NCBI GenBank assembly: GCA_001790575.1
Contig: MGCV01000018.1
Coordinates: forward strand, 1-50,468
Direction of reading: 5' to 3'
Length of the DNA stretch: 50,468 nt
Source of the DNA: Candidatus Saccharibacteria bacterium RIFCSPHIGHO2_12_FULL_47_17
GTDB taxonomy: Bacteria; Patescibacteriota; Saccharimonadia; Saccharimonadales; UBA10212
A model generated the notes under the pieces. It searched no databases, was not told the origin of the DNA, and saw only the letters and a list, made by a program, of their open reading frames with translations. Shown here piece after piece: positions 1 through 6,483 of the stretch; position 1 is the stretch's first letter, and the number at the start of each line of letters is the position of its first letter. A program made the position numbers and the translations under genes.

Positions 1-2
1 AG

Positions 3-377
3 GCCGAATACCGAAGTGCTAGAGTTAGTCCACGCAAAGCTTCTGATGTGGCCGCTTTAGTTCGCGGCCGTTCGGTTAATGATGCGCTGACCATACTTGA
101 TCATACGCCACGGCGAGCGGCCAGCACCATTAAGAAGGTTATAGTAAGTGCCAAAGCTAATGCTGTTCATAATCATAGCTATAAACCGGATAGTCTATTT
201 ATAAGTGAAATTTCTGTTGGGGCTGGTATTCGCTTAAAACGTTACCGGCCAGCTGCCCGCGGCCGAGCCTTACCCTACCAGCATAAAACCAGCCATATTA
301 AAGTCTTGGTAGACGGTGAGAAGCGCCAAGCCAAAACTGATAGAGCCAAAGCGGCAGCCAAGAAGGAGACAGACTGA
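3..377 (+). CDS. rplV: 50S ribosomal protein L22 (5' partial)
   Basis: This is the C-terminal part of L22, which lines the peptide exit tunnel of the large subunit. The frame is already open at position 3 and reads through the family motif R-V-S-P-R-K-A before the GTG at 48, so the true start lies outside the window and 48 is not the start. The body shows the conserved segments SVNDALTILDHTPRRAA and the basic loop GIRLKRYRPAARGRA, followed by TSHI and a Lys/Ala/Asp-rich tail of about 20 residues. The stop TGA overlaps the rpsC start (ATGA-type, 1 bp), so translation is probably coupled. It is the first visible member of the S10-type ribosomal operon. Confidence 0.95.
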   Translation, partial: AEYRSARVSPRKASDVAALVRGRSVNDALTILDHTPRRAASTIKKVIVSAKANAVHNHSYKPDSLFISEISVGAGIRLKRYRPAARGRALPYQHKTSHIKVLVDGEKRQAKTDRAKAAAKKETD

Positions 378-1009
378 TGGGTCAGAAAGTTAATCCAATC
401 AATATGAGACTGTCTGTTACTAAAGACTGGCGTAGTAAATGGTTTGCCACCAAGCGCGACTATGCCGAATTTTTACGCCAAGACCTGAAGGCTCGCAAAC
501 TAATCGAATCAAAGCTTGGCTCTCGAGCAGCCATCAGTAAAGTAGATATTGAACGCTCTCCTAATCTAGTAACTGTTACTTTGCAGACAGCCAAGGCCGG
601 TGTGGTAATCGGACGAGGTGGGACTGGGGCGACTGAGCTTAAAACCGAAATTGAAAAAATCTTTAAGACACCAGTCAGAGTTAACATAGAAGAGATTAAG
701 CGGCCTGAGCTGCAGGCTAAGCTAGTGGCTGAAAATATTGCTCATCAGCTCGAGAAGCGAATAATGTTCCGTCGGGCGATCAAGTCTGCGGCGGCAGCAT
801 CGATGCGAGCTGGCGCCAAGGGCGTAAGAATCGAGGTTGCTGGCCGGCTGGGTGGGACAGAGATGAGTCGCCGGGAAAAAGAAGTTCAAGGCAGTGTACC
901 CCTGCATACCATTAGAGCTGATGTTGATTTTGCCAAAGCCAGAGCCTTATATCCGGGCGCCGGCATTATCGGTGTCAAAGTTTGGATATATCGAGGGGAG
1001 TTGCAGTAA
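377..1009 (+). CDS. rpsC: 30S ribosomal protein S3
   Basis: S3 of the 30S head, at the mRNA entry channel; 210 residues, normal for the family. The N-terminus MGQKVNPI is diagnostic. The KH type-2 domain carries its G-x-x-G loop as GRGG at residues 79-82, and the C-terminal domain shows AGRLGGTEMSRRE and the ending GVKVWIYRGE. The start ATG overlaps the rplV stop by one base and the stop TAA overlaps the rplP ATG by one base, so the three genes are tightly coupled. No tail or truncation is seen. Confidence 0.97.
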   Translation: MGQKVNPINMRLSVTKDWRSKWFATKRDYAEFLRQDLKARKLIESKLGSRAAISKVDIERSPNLVTVTLQTAKAGVVIGRGGTGATELKTEIEKIFKTPVRVNIEEIKRPELQAKLVAENIAHQLEKRIMFRRAIKSAAAASMRAGAKGVRIEVAGRLGGTEMSRREKEVQGSVPLHTIRADVDFAKARALYPGAGIIGVKVWIYRGELQ

Positions 1010-1425
1010 TGCTAATGCCGTCTCGGTCCAAATACCGTAAAGTCCGAAAAGGTCGAATTCATGGCGGCCGGGCAACCACTATTAACGAATTGGCTTACGG
1101 GCGCTACGGCTTGATCAGTCTTGATTCGGATCGGATTAGCTCGCGTCAGATTGAGTCAGCCAGGCAGGCCATGACCCGATACATTAAGCGCGGTGGCTCA
1201 ATTTGGATTCGTATCTTTCCGCATACGCCTGTGACTCGCAAACCACAAGACGTCAAAATGGGTAGCGGCAAAGGAAATCCGGAATTTTTTGTGGCTAAAG
1301 TTAAACCAGGCACTGTTTTGTTTGAGATGGACGGCGTAACGCAGGAAAACGCTCGGGAAGCCATGCGTTTGGCCGGCCACAAGCTACCGGTTAAGACTGA
1401 ATTTCTGATGAAAGAAGTTCAATGA
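1009..1425 (+). CDS. rplP: 50S ribosomal protein L16
   Basis: L16, a late-assembling 50S protein near the A-site and peptidyl transferase centre; 138 residues. The N-terminus MLMPSRSKYRKVRKGR, then the loop PVTRKPQDVKMGSGKG and VKPGTVLFE, identify it. An in-frame TTG lies 27 nt upstream inside rpsC, but the ATG at 1009 is chosen because it gives the family N-terminus, overlaps the rpsC stop (taATG) and has GAGGGGAG just upstream. The stop TGA is followed at once by a second TGA, and this is where repeat element copy 1 begins. Confidence 0.97.
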   Translation: MLMPSRSKYRKVRKGRIHGGRATTINELAYGRYGLISLDSDRISSRQIESARQAMTRYIKRGGSIWIRIFPHTPVTRKPQDVKMGSGKGNPEFFVAKVKPGTVLFEMDGVTQENAREAMRLAGHKLPVKTEFLMKEVQ

Positions 1426-1611
1426 TGACCCCGCTTAGAAGTAGCATGTCAAAGACATCTTCTGATTTGTTTAAGACAAATCAGACTTCTAACGGGGTCT
1501 ATCCCGTTAGAACCTCACCCCTAACCAGTGATAATTCTTGGGCGGTGGTCTCTCTATTGGATGTAAATTCAAAATTAAACTTTAAGATGCAGGCTGAGGT
1601 CTAATGGGATG
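1423..1611 (+). repeat. Bridging repeat element, copy 1 (rplP-rpmC)
   Basis: A ~185-bp element between rplP and rpmC, related to copies at 5764, 11450 and 19244. The first half (to about 1510) is nearly identical among copies: a long stem GACCCCG/CGGGGTC plus TTAGAAG/CTTCTAA encloses two hairpins (ATGTC/GACAT and GATTTGT/ACAAATC). The middle (about 1515-1580) diverges. The end GCTGAGGTCTAATGGGATG is conserved and supplies the GAGG ribosome-binding site and the rpmC start. ATCCCGTTAGA at about 1500-1512 can pair either with the upstream CTAACGGG or with the downstream TCTAATGGGAT that covers the start. A reading frame runs through the whole element. Confidence 0.9.
1425..1604 (+). CDS. Small ORF inside bridging element copy 1
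   Basis: A 59-codon open frame from the ATG at 1425 (ATGACC; its first base is the last base of the rplP stop) to a TAA 4 nt before the rpmC ATG. The peptide begins MTPLRSSMSKTSSD, has SNGVYPVR in the middle and ends LNFKMQAEV. The equivalent frame is open in all four copies, and the one visible length difference is a single codon, in the P3 hairpin loop. That suggests either a real small protein or a frame kept open so that ribosomes can cross the element. No domain is recognised. The peptide motif is imposed partly by RNA stems, so coding status is uncertain. Confidence 0.45.
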   Translation: MTPLRSSMSKTSSDLFKTNQTSNGVYPVRTSPLTSDNSWAVVSLLDVNSKLNFKMQAEV

Positions 1612-1809
1612 AAAATTGCTGATATTCGCAAACTAGACACCGGGGAGCTAGCCAAAGAAAGCACCAAACTTCGTGAAGAAATTGCTCAGCTAAGACTCAA
1701 GCTCTACGCCGGCGAACTGATGAATGTGCGGCTTATCCGGGGAAAACGTCGTGACCTAGCCAGAATGATGACAGTTATGAGTGAACAGTTATCTAAGGAG
1801 AGAATCTAA
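1609..1809 (+). CDS. rpmC: 50S ribosomal protein L29
   Basis: L29, a small helical hairpin protein at the exit of the 50S tunnel; 66 residues. The N-terminus MKIADIRKLDTGELAKE and the central LREEIAQLRLKLYAGEL match the family, as does the basic C-terminal helix RGKRRDLARMMTVM. The ATG lies inside the 3' strand of the predicted start-sequestering stem of repeat copy 1, with GAGG 9 nt upstream. Its translation is therefore probably dependent on the element's conformation. The stop TAA overlaps the rpsQ ATG by one base. Confidence 0.95.
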   Translation: MKIADIRKLDTGELAKESTKLREEIAQLRLKLYAGELMNVRLIRGKRRDLARMMTVMSEQLSKERI

Positions 1810-2255
1810 TGGCTCGTCTGATTTTAGGAATCGTCTCAAGCGACAAGTCCGATAAAACCATTGTTGTGACTCTGTCCCGGCGCAAAACTCATCCGATCTA
1901 TAAAAAGCAATACGGCGTCAGTAGAAAAATCATGGCCCATGATGAAAAAAACGAAGCTAAGGTTGGCGATAAAGTTATGATTAGGGAAAGTCGTCCTCTA
2001 AGTGCCCGTAAACGGTTTGTTCTAGATAAAATTGTCGAGAAAGCACACCGCGGCTTTGAAGAAGCTGATGCCACAGCTGATGTACCGGAGGAACAGAAGA
2101 CTGAAGACAGTAGACAGAAGACGGATGAAAAAGCCGAAGATCAAAAAGCTGTGGGCACGAAAAAGAGTACCCAGAAGGTGATAGATGAAAAGCCCCAGCC
2201 CAACAAGGTTTCTAAGACAGAGGTCAAAGTTCAAACTAAAAAGGAAAACAAATGA
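1809..2255 (+). CDS. rpsQ: 30S ribosomal protein S17 with C-terminal extension
   Basis: S17, an OB-fold 16S rRNA binding protein. Residues 1-80 are canonical: [57 protein letters not shown]. The family is normally about 80-90 residues, but this protein has 148. The extra ~60 residues are Lys/Glu/Gln-rich and low in complexity, probably disordered. The start overlaps the rpmC stop by one base, and the stop overlaps the rplN start as ATGA. Confidence 0.94.
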   Translation: MARLILGIVSSDKSDKTIVVTLSRRKTHPIYKKQYGVSRKIMAHDEKNEAKVGDKVMIRESRPLSARKRFVLDKIVEKAHRGFEEADATADVPEEQKTEDSRQKTDEKAEDQKAVGTKKSTQKVIDEKPQPNKVSKTEVKVQTKKENK

Positions 2256-2623
2256 TTCAACAACAATCACGTTTGATTGCCGCCGACAATAGCGGTGCTC
2301 GCCAACTTCTGTGCATCCGCGTACTCGGCGGTAGTGGTCGCCGCTATGGCCGGGTCGGTGATGTTATTGTGGCGAGTGTTAAAACAGCTAATCCAACCGG
2401 TGGTGTCAAGCGTAAAAGTGTTGTCCGAGCTGTGGTGGTGCGGACCCGCTCACCAATCAAACGCAAAGATGGTTCAAGCATTCGATTTGACGATAACGCA
2501 GCGGTTCTTTTGGCCGAAGATGACAAGTCTCCACGTGGCACTCGAATTTTTGGGCCAGTACCCAGAGAGCTTCGGCGTAAAGGCTTTACTAAAATTGCAT
2601 CACTGGCTCCGGAGGTTCTGTAA
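2252..2623 (+). CDS. rplN: 50S ribosomal protein L14
   Basis: L14, at the subunit interface; 123 residues, the usual length. Signature segments are [19 protein letters not shown], the central [15 protein letters not shown] and [13 protein letters not shown] near the C-terminus. The ATG overlaps the rpsQ stop by 4 nt (ATGA), and the stop TAA overlaps the rplX ATG by one base. Confidence 0.97.
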   Translation: MIQQQSRLIAADNSGARQLLCIRVLGGSGRRYGRVGDVIVASVKTANPTGGVKRKSVVRAVVVRTRSPIKRKDGSSIRFDDNAAVLLAEDDKSPRGTRIFGPVPRELRRKGFTKIASLAPEVL

Positions 2624-2949
2624 TGACTTATAAGATGCGATTAAAAAAAGGCGATACAGTGATCATCAGAAGTGGCAAATATAAGGGTATTAGTGGCAAA
2701 ATCATCGAGGTTCACCCAAAGCTCAATAAAGTCACCGTTGAAGGCGTTAATGTTGTTAAGCGGCACTTTAAACCGTCTCGATCTAATCCCCAAGGCGGAG
2801 TGGTTGAATTGACTAAACCAATTTGGACTTCAAAAGTAGGCGCCTATGACTCAGCTGCAAAAAAGGCAGCTAGAGTTGGCTATAAGCTAAACAAAGACGG
2901 CAGCAAAGTCCGAATTTACAAAACTTCCGGCAAGGAAATCAAGTCATGA
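2623..2949 (+). CDS. rplX: 50S ribosomal protein L24
   Basis: L24, an early 50S assembly initiator; 108 residues. The KOW motif is seen as KGDTVIIRSGKYKGISGKI at residues 9-27, followed by NVVKRHFKPS and the QGGVVE turn. The first ATG overlaps the rplN stop, and the final TGA overlaps the rplE start. No unusual features. Confidence 0.96.
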   Translation: MTYKMRLKKGDTVIIRSGKYKGISGKIIEVHPKLNKVTVEGVNVVKRHFKPSRSNPQGGVVELTKPIWTSKVGAYDSAAKKAARVGYKLNKDGSKVRIYKTSGKEIKS

Positions 2950-3542
2950 CCGAGGCGGTTACCAAGACCAAATCACAGACTAAGCCGGCTGAACGGGCCA
3001 GACTAATGATTGCATTCCATCAACAGTATGCCAACGAGCTCAAAAACCAACTTGGTCTTAAAAATCTGCACCAGGTTCCTAGATTGGAGAAAATAGTCGT
3101 GGGCGTTGGACTAGGCAAAGCTCAAGATGATAAACGACTAATCGAAGTCGCCACCAATACACTCAAAAAAATAAGCGGGCAGATGCCACTACAAACTGTC
3201 GCCAAAAAGGCGATTGCCAGCTTTAAACTACGCGAAGGAGCGGTTATCGGCCTGAAAGTTACACTCAGGGGTGAGCGGATGTATGAATTCGCTGATCGTC
3301 TGATAAACTTAGTGTTGCCTCGGCTGCGCGATTTTCACGGTCTGAGCAATAAATCATTTGACCGTGAAGGCAATTATAGTCTTGGCCTGCAAGACCAATC
3401 GGCTTTTCCAGAATTATCTTACGAGGATACGGCCACGGCCCACGGTCTGCAGGTAGTTTTTCATATTAAGTCCCGCTCCGCCCAGCACTCCAAAGCTCTG
3501 CTTGAGAAATTGGGGGCACCCTTTGAGAAGGAGAATGAATGA
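2946..3542 (+). CDS. rplE: 50S ribosomal protein L5
   Basis: L5, which binds 5S rRNA in the central protuberance; 198 residues, slightly long because of a 15-residue polar N-terminus (TEAVTKTKSQTK) before the family start near ARLMIAFHQQYANEL. Conserved stretches include VPRLEKIVVGVGLG, KKAIASFKLREGAVIGLKVTLRG and RLRDFHGLSNKSFD. The ATG overlaps the rplX stop by 4 nt. A ~100-bp gap follows before rpsN, the first sizeable gap after rpmC. Confidence 0.96.
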   Translation: MTEAVTKTKSQTKPAERARLMIAFHQQYANELKNQLGLKNLHQVPRLEKIVVGVGLGKAQDDKRLIEVATNTLKKISGQMPLQTVAKKAIASFKLREGAVIGLKVTLRGERMYEFADRLINLVLPRLRDFHGLSNKSFDREGNYSLGLQDQSAFPELSYEDTATAHGLQVVFHIKSRSAQHSKALLEKLGAPFEKENE

Positions 3543-3593
3543 TGTTACACATTAAGCAATTAGTAATTAGCAATCAGAAATTAGCAGCGAATC

Positions 3594-3621
3594 TATTTCC
3601 TAGTTTCTATTTCCTAGTTTC
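3594..3621 (+). repeat. Tandem 14-bp direct repeat in the rplE-rpsN gap
   Basis: Two perfect, adjacent copies of TATTTCCTAGTTTC. The gap (3543-3645) also holds several overlapping attag/aatcag words, so it is AT-rich and repetitive, unlike the 0-10 nt gaps around it. The rpsN ribosome-binding site (AAAGGAG) follows 16 nt later. Function unknown; it may be replication slippage. Confidence 0.8.
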
Positions 3622-3645
3622 TAGGTTGACTGAAAGGAGCAGCTA

Positions 3646-3915
3646 ATGGCTCAAAAATCTAACTTAGCTCGTGACTTGAAACGCCTGAAGATGATTGACA
3701 AATATGCCACCAAACGGGCCCAACTTAAAGCAGTTGGCGATTTCGAAGCTTTGGCTAAACTGCCTCGGAATTCCTCACCGACACGTCGAAAAAACCGCTG
3801 TGTGGAAACTGGTCGGCCACGCGGTTATATACGCCTGTTTGGCTTGTCACGCATTGCCTTTCGCGAACACGCCTCCAAAGGCGAGATTCCGGGTGTAACA
3901 AAGAGCAGCTGGTAG
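3646..3915 (+). CDS. rpsN: 30S ribosomal protein S14, zinc-free form
   Basis: S14 of the 30S head; 89 residues. The C-terminal half is diagnostic: [35 protein letters not shown] and the ending [11 protein letters not shown]. Only one Cys remains where zinc-type S14 has a C-x2-C...C-x2-C ribbon, so this is the longer zinc-independent class. AAAGGAG lies 7 nt upstream of the ATG. It is followed 10 nt later by rpsH. Confidence 0.96.
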   Translation: MAQKSNLARDLKRLKMIDKYATKRAQLKAVGDFEALAKLPRNSSPTRRKNRCVETGRPRGYIRLFGLSRIAFREHASKGEIPGVTKSSW

Positions 3916-3925
3916 GAGAAAGACT

Positions 3926-4321
3926 ATGAACACAACTGATCCAATCGCCGACATGTTAACCAGAATTCGCAACGCTATTGCTATTGGCCAAAGCGAGGTT
4001 AGCTTGCCACACTCTAAGTTAAAAGAACAGGTCGCTAAAATCCTAGCCGATAGTGGCTTCTTAACTTCCATCAAGACTACTCGGGCCAATAGTCGCAAAG
4101 AAATGCAAATTGTCATCAATGACAAAGATAATCCTCCGGTCATTACGCAGATAAATCGCCTCAGCCGGCCCGGTAGACGTCAATATGTATCGGTCGGCAA
4201 GATACCAAAGGTTAAAAGCGGACGTGGTATTGTCGTGCTGTCAACTTCCAAAGGCATAATGAGTGGCCCTCAAGCCAAGCAAAAAGGCATTGGCGGTGAA
4301 TTAATTTGTGAGGTCTATTGA
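3926..4321 (+). CDS. rpsH: 30S ribosomal protein S8
   Basis: S8, a primary 16S rRNA binder in the platform; 131 residues. MNTTDPIADMLTRIRNA and the C-terminal GRGIVVLSTSKGIMS with GGELICEVY are family signatures. GGAGAAAG precedes the ATG at about 7 nt. In many bacteria S8 represses the spc operon, but no S8 target hairpin was recognised here. The stop lies 2 nt before the rplF ATG. Confidence 0.97.
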   Translation: MNTTDPIADMLTRIRNAIAIGQSEVSLPHSKLKEQVAKILADSGFLTSIKTTRANSRKEMQIVINDKDNPPVITQINRLSRPGRRQYVSVGKIPKVKSGRGIVVLSTSKGIMSGPQAKQKGIGGELICEVY

Positions 4322-4323
4322 GC

Positions 4324-4869
4324 ATGAGTCGCATTGGCAAACAACCAATAGCTTTACCTGCTGGCGTATCAGTCACGGCAGATAATCAGATGGTTAGTGT
4401 TAGCGGGCCAAAAGGCAACCTGACTCAGTCTAGCTTGCCGGGCATTAAAATAGCCTCGCAGGCAGACCAAGTATTGGTGACTAGAGACAGTGATGAACCG
4501 TCAACCCGCGCTAAACACGGCCTTATGCGAGCCTTAATTAACAATATGGTTCTAGGGGTCAGCCAGGGCTATGAAAAGAAACTGGAGATAAGTGGCGTTG
4601 GTTATCGAGTTCAACAGGTAGGCAGTGAACTAAAATTTGCGCTTGGCTTTTCGCATGAAGTCACATACAAAATCCCAGAGGGCGTCAATGTCACGCTTGA
4701 GCAAAACTTCATAACCCTAAGTAGTCCTGACAAACAGCAGATCGGTCAAGTGGCAGCTGAAATAAGATCTTTAAAGAAGCCCGAGCCCTACAAAGGTAAA
4801 GGTATTAAGTTTGTCGATGAGCGAATTATCCGCAAAAGCGGTAAAAGTGGTAAAGAGGCTACGGCATAA
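4324..4869 (+). CDS. rplF: 50S ribosomal protein L6
   Basis: L6 of the 50S stalk-base region; 181 residues with the two repeated beta domains. MSRIGKQPIALPAG starts the first and GYEKKLEISGVGYR the second; the conserved C-terminal EPYKGKGIKFVDE is present. A TTG two codons upstream also opens the frame, but the ATG at 4324 gives the canonical MSRIGKQPI start and follows GAGGT by 9 nt. Confidence 0.96.
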   Translation: MSRIGKQPIALPAGVSVTADNQMVSVSGPKGNLTQSSLPGIKIASQADQVLVTRDSDEPSTRAKHGLMRALINNMVLGVSQGYEKKLEISGVGYRVQQVGSELKFALGFSHEVTYKIPEGVNVTLEQNFITLSSPDKQQIGQVAAEIRSLKKPEPYKGKGIKFVDERIIRKSGKSGKEATA

Positions 4870-4872
4870 ATT

Positions 4873-5229
4873 ATGGATAGATTGAAACATAAGAAAATCG
4901 CAGCAGCCCGCCGGGCGGGCAGAGTCCGAACAACTATTAAAAAATCGGCTGAGCGGCCGCGGCTGAGTATCCACATCAGTAACCGAAATGTCTTGGCCCA
5001 AATAATTAACGATCAATCTGGTAAGACATTGATTTATATAACATCGGCCGCTAAAGATGCTCCAAAAGGTAACTTGACCACAAAAGCTACTTGGGTGGGT
5101 GAGCAAATAGCGGCCTCGGCCAAAAAAGCTAAGATCGGTCAAGTAGTTTTTGACCGCGGTGACAAGAAGTATCATGGTCGTCTAAAAGCTCTGGCTGATG
5201 CCGCCAGGGCCCAAGGAATGGAGTTTTAA
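4873..5229 (+). CDS. rplR: 50S ribosomal protein L18
   Basis: L18, the second 5S rRNA-binding protein; 118 residues. Seen are ERPRLSIHISNRNVLAQIIND, TLIYITSAAK and the C-terminal VVFDRGDKKYHGRLKALADAAR with GMEF, all typical. It sits 3 nt after rplF and directly abuts rpsE. A 134-codon frame on the other strand here is a shadow. Confidence 0.96.
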   Translation: MDRLKHKKIAAARRAGRVRTTIKKSAERPRLSIHISNRNVLAQIINDQSGKTLIYITSAAKDAPKGNLTTKATWVGEQIAASAKKAKIGQVVFDRGDKKYHGRLKALADAARAQGMEF

Positions 5230-5766
5230 ATGGTAGATAAAAGAGTTGGTCCCACGACTTTGCCGTCAGATGATAAATCATTCGATGAAAGAGTATTATT
5301 CGTCAATCGTGTGGCGCGGGTCGTCAAAGGTGGTCGTCGTTTTCGCTTTCAGGCCTTGGTAGTAGCAGGTGACCATGCCGGCCAAGTTGGTATGGGCGTT
5401 AGTAAAGGTGCTGACGTGATGGCTGCCATCACCAAAGCCACTAACACAGCCAAGAAGAATCTACTAAAAGTGCCTATCAGAGGCGGCACTTTGACACATG
5501 AGGTTGAGGCCAAAGTCAGCGGCTCTAACATTTTACTTAAACCGGCTGCTCCAGGTACTGGCTTGATTGCCGGCGGGGTGGTTAGAACGGTACTTGAAGT
5601 GGCTGGCTATGAGAATGTTTTGAGCAAGTCGCTAGGATCAAACAATAAAGTCAATACCGCTTATGCTACTTTACTGGCTTTGACTAGAATGACAACACCC
5701 GACAAGTGGGTTACCCGTAAGAACCAGCAACCCAAAACTAAGCCCAAGAAAAAAGTTGTCAAATGA
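5230..5766 (+). CDS. rpsE: 30S ribosomal protein S5
   Basis: S5, needed for decoding fidelity; 178 residues. The double-stranded RNA-binding-like domain shows ERVLFVNRVARVVKGGRRFRF, and the C-terminal domain shows APGTGLIAGGVVRTVLEVAG and NTAYATLLAL. A short basic tail (KTKPKKKVVK) ends the protein. The stop TGA is the first base triplet of repeat element copy 2. rpmD (L30), usually next in bacteria, is absent, as is general in CPR genomes. Confidence 0.97.
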   Translation: MVDKRVGPTTLPSDDKSFDERVLFVNRVARVVKGGRRFRFQALVVAGDHAGQVGMGVSKGADVMAAITKATNTAKKNLLKVPIRGGTLTHEVEAKVSGSNILLKPAAPGTGLIAGGVVRTVLEVAGYENVLSKSLGSNNKVNTAYATLLALTRMTTPDKWVTRKNQQPKTKPKKKVVK

Positions 5767-5939
5767 CCCCGATTAGAAGTAGTATGTCAAAAACATCTTC
5801 TGATTTGTTCACAAATCAGACTTCTAACGGGGTCTATCCCGTCAGAAACTCACCCCTAGCTAATGATTATTGTCAGACGTTGGCGAACCTTTTAGTTCTC
5901 AACGCAAGATTAAACTTTAAGATGCAGGCTGAGGTCTAA
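5763..5939 (+). CDS. Small ORF inside bridging element copy 2
   Basis: A 58-codon frame from an ATG that overlaps the rpsE stop (ATGA) to a TAA 4 nt before the rplO ATG. The peptide starts MTPIRSSMSKTSSDLF, contains SNGVYPVRNSPLANDYC and ends LNFKMQAEV. It differs from copy 1 by one missing codon in the P3 hairpin loop and by many substitutions in the second half, yet stays open. No domain or signal is recognised. It may be a peptide or a translated bridge. Confidence 0.45.
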   Translation: MTPIRSSMSKTSSDLFTNQTSNGVYPVRNSPLANDYCQTLANLLVLNARLNFKMQAEV

Positions 5940-5946
5940 TGGGATG
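5764..5946 (+). repeat. Bridging repeat element, copy 2 (rpsE-rplO)
   Basis: Nearly identical to copy 3 at 11450. I count four differences, all in the loops of the two small hairpins near 5790 and 5810. The element starts on the rpsE stop codon and ends on the first rplO ATG. The 3' half contains an extra hairpin (CGTTG and GAAC pairing with GTTC and CAACG, about 5878-5905). GACCCCG/CGGGGTC and ATCCCGTCAGA/TCTAATGGGAT form the two long-range stems; the alternative hairpin is TCTAACGGG/CCCGTCAGA. Confidence 0.9.
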
Positions 5947-6423
5947 ATGAAATTTCACGAGCTCAAAATCAAGCGGCGCAAAACTGCACGTAGAGTTGGA
6001 CGTGGAATATCGGCCGGACGTGGTAAAACCGCTGGTCGGGGCACTAAAGGTCAGGGAGCTCGTAAAAGTGGTGGTGTGCGTCCTGGTTTTGAAGGTGGGC
6101 AGATGCCAATTTATATGCGTTTACCACACTTAGGGGGTTTCAAAAGCCACCGACCAAAGGCTGAAGTTGTATATACCGGCCAGTTGTCGCTCGTCAAGAA
6201 AACAACCATCGATAGTACATCTTTACATGAGGCTGGACTAGTTAGCAGCCCTTTTAACAACGTGAAGCTGATTTTAGGCGGTGAAGTTGCCGGCAAAAAA
6301 GAAGTCAAACTTCAAGCCGCTAGCCAAGCTGCTCAAAAGGCCTTAAAAAAAGCCGGCGGTAGCTTTACGGCCGTCGATCGTCTGGCCCGTTCCAAACAAT
6401 CTCCCAAAAGTGATAAAAAGTAG
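5944..6423 (+). CDS. rplO: 50S ribosomal protein L15
   Basis: L15, a 50S protein buried in 23S rRNA; 159 residues. The Gly/Arg-rich N-terminal region (RRVGRGISAGRGKTAGRG, TKGQGARKSGGVRPGFEGGQMP) is diagnostic. The C-terminal part ends with a short basic tail. There are two consecutive ATGs, 5944 and 5947; both lie at the 3' edge of the repeat element's predicted start-burying stem. The next gene, secY, has its own likely promoter. Confidence 0.96.
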   Translation: MMKFHELKIKRRKTARRVGRGISAGRGKTAGRGTKGQGARKSGGVRPGFEGGQMPIYMRLPHLGGFKSHRPKAEVVYTGQLSLVKKTTIDSTSLHEAGLVSSPFNNVKLILGGEVAGKKEVKLQAASQAAQKALKKAGGSFTAVDRLARSKQSPKSDKK

Positions 6424-6424
6424 C

Positions 6425-6452
6425 TTAAGCTTATCTGATGGTTTGTTATACT
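6425..6452 (+). promoter_or_regulatory. Predicted promoter for secY
   Basis: TTAAGC, a 16-nt spacer and TATACT preceded by TGT (extended -10). It lies in the 60-bp gap after rplO. The predicted start site near 6459 leaves a short leader containing AGAGGG before the TTG start of secY. Confidence 0.45.
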
Positions 6453-6483
6453 TAGTGCCATAAAGAGGGTAATTACTTAAGCC

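Noticed and set aside
48-50. GTG as the start of L22
   Set aside because: The frame continues upstream with the conserved L22 R-V-S-P-R-K-A segment, so the gene is cut by the window edge.
4771-5175. 134-codon minus-strand ORF over rplF/rplR
   Set aside because: Opposite a clearly coding L18 with full family match; composition looks random.
5764-5946. Bridging element as a group I/II intron or known self-cleaving ribozyme
   Set aside because: No intron-like conserved core, no domain V, and no hammerhead or twister signature was seen; the element lies between genes rather than inside one.
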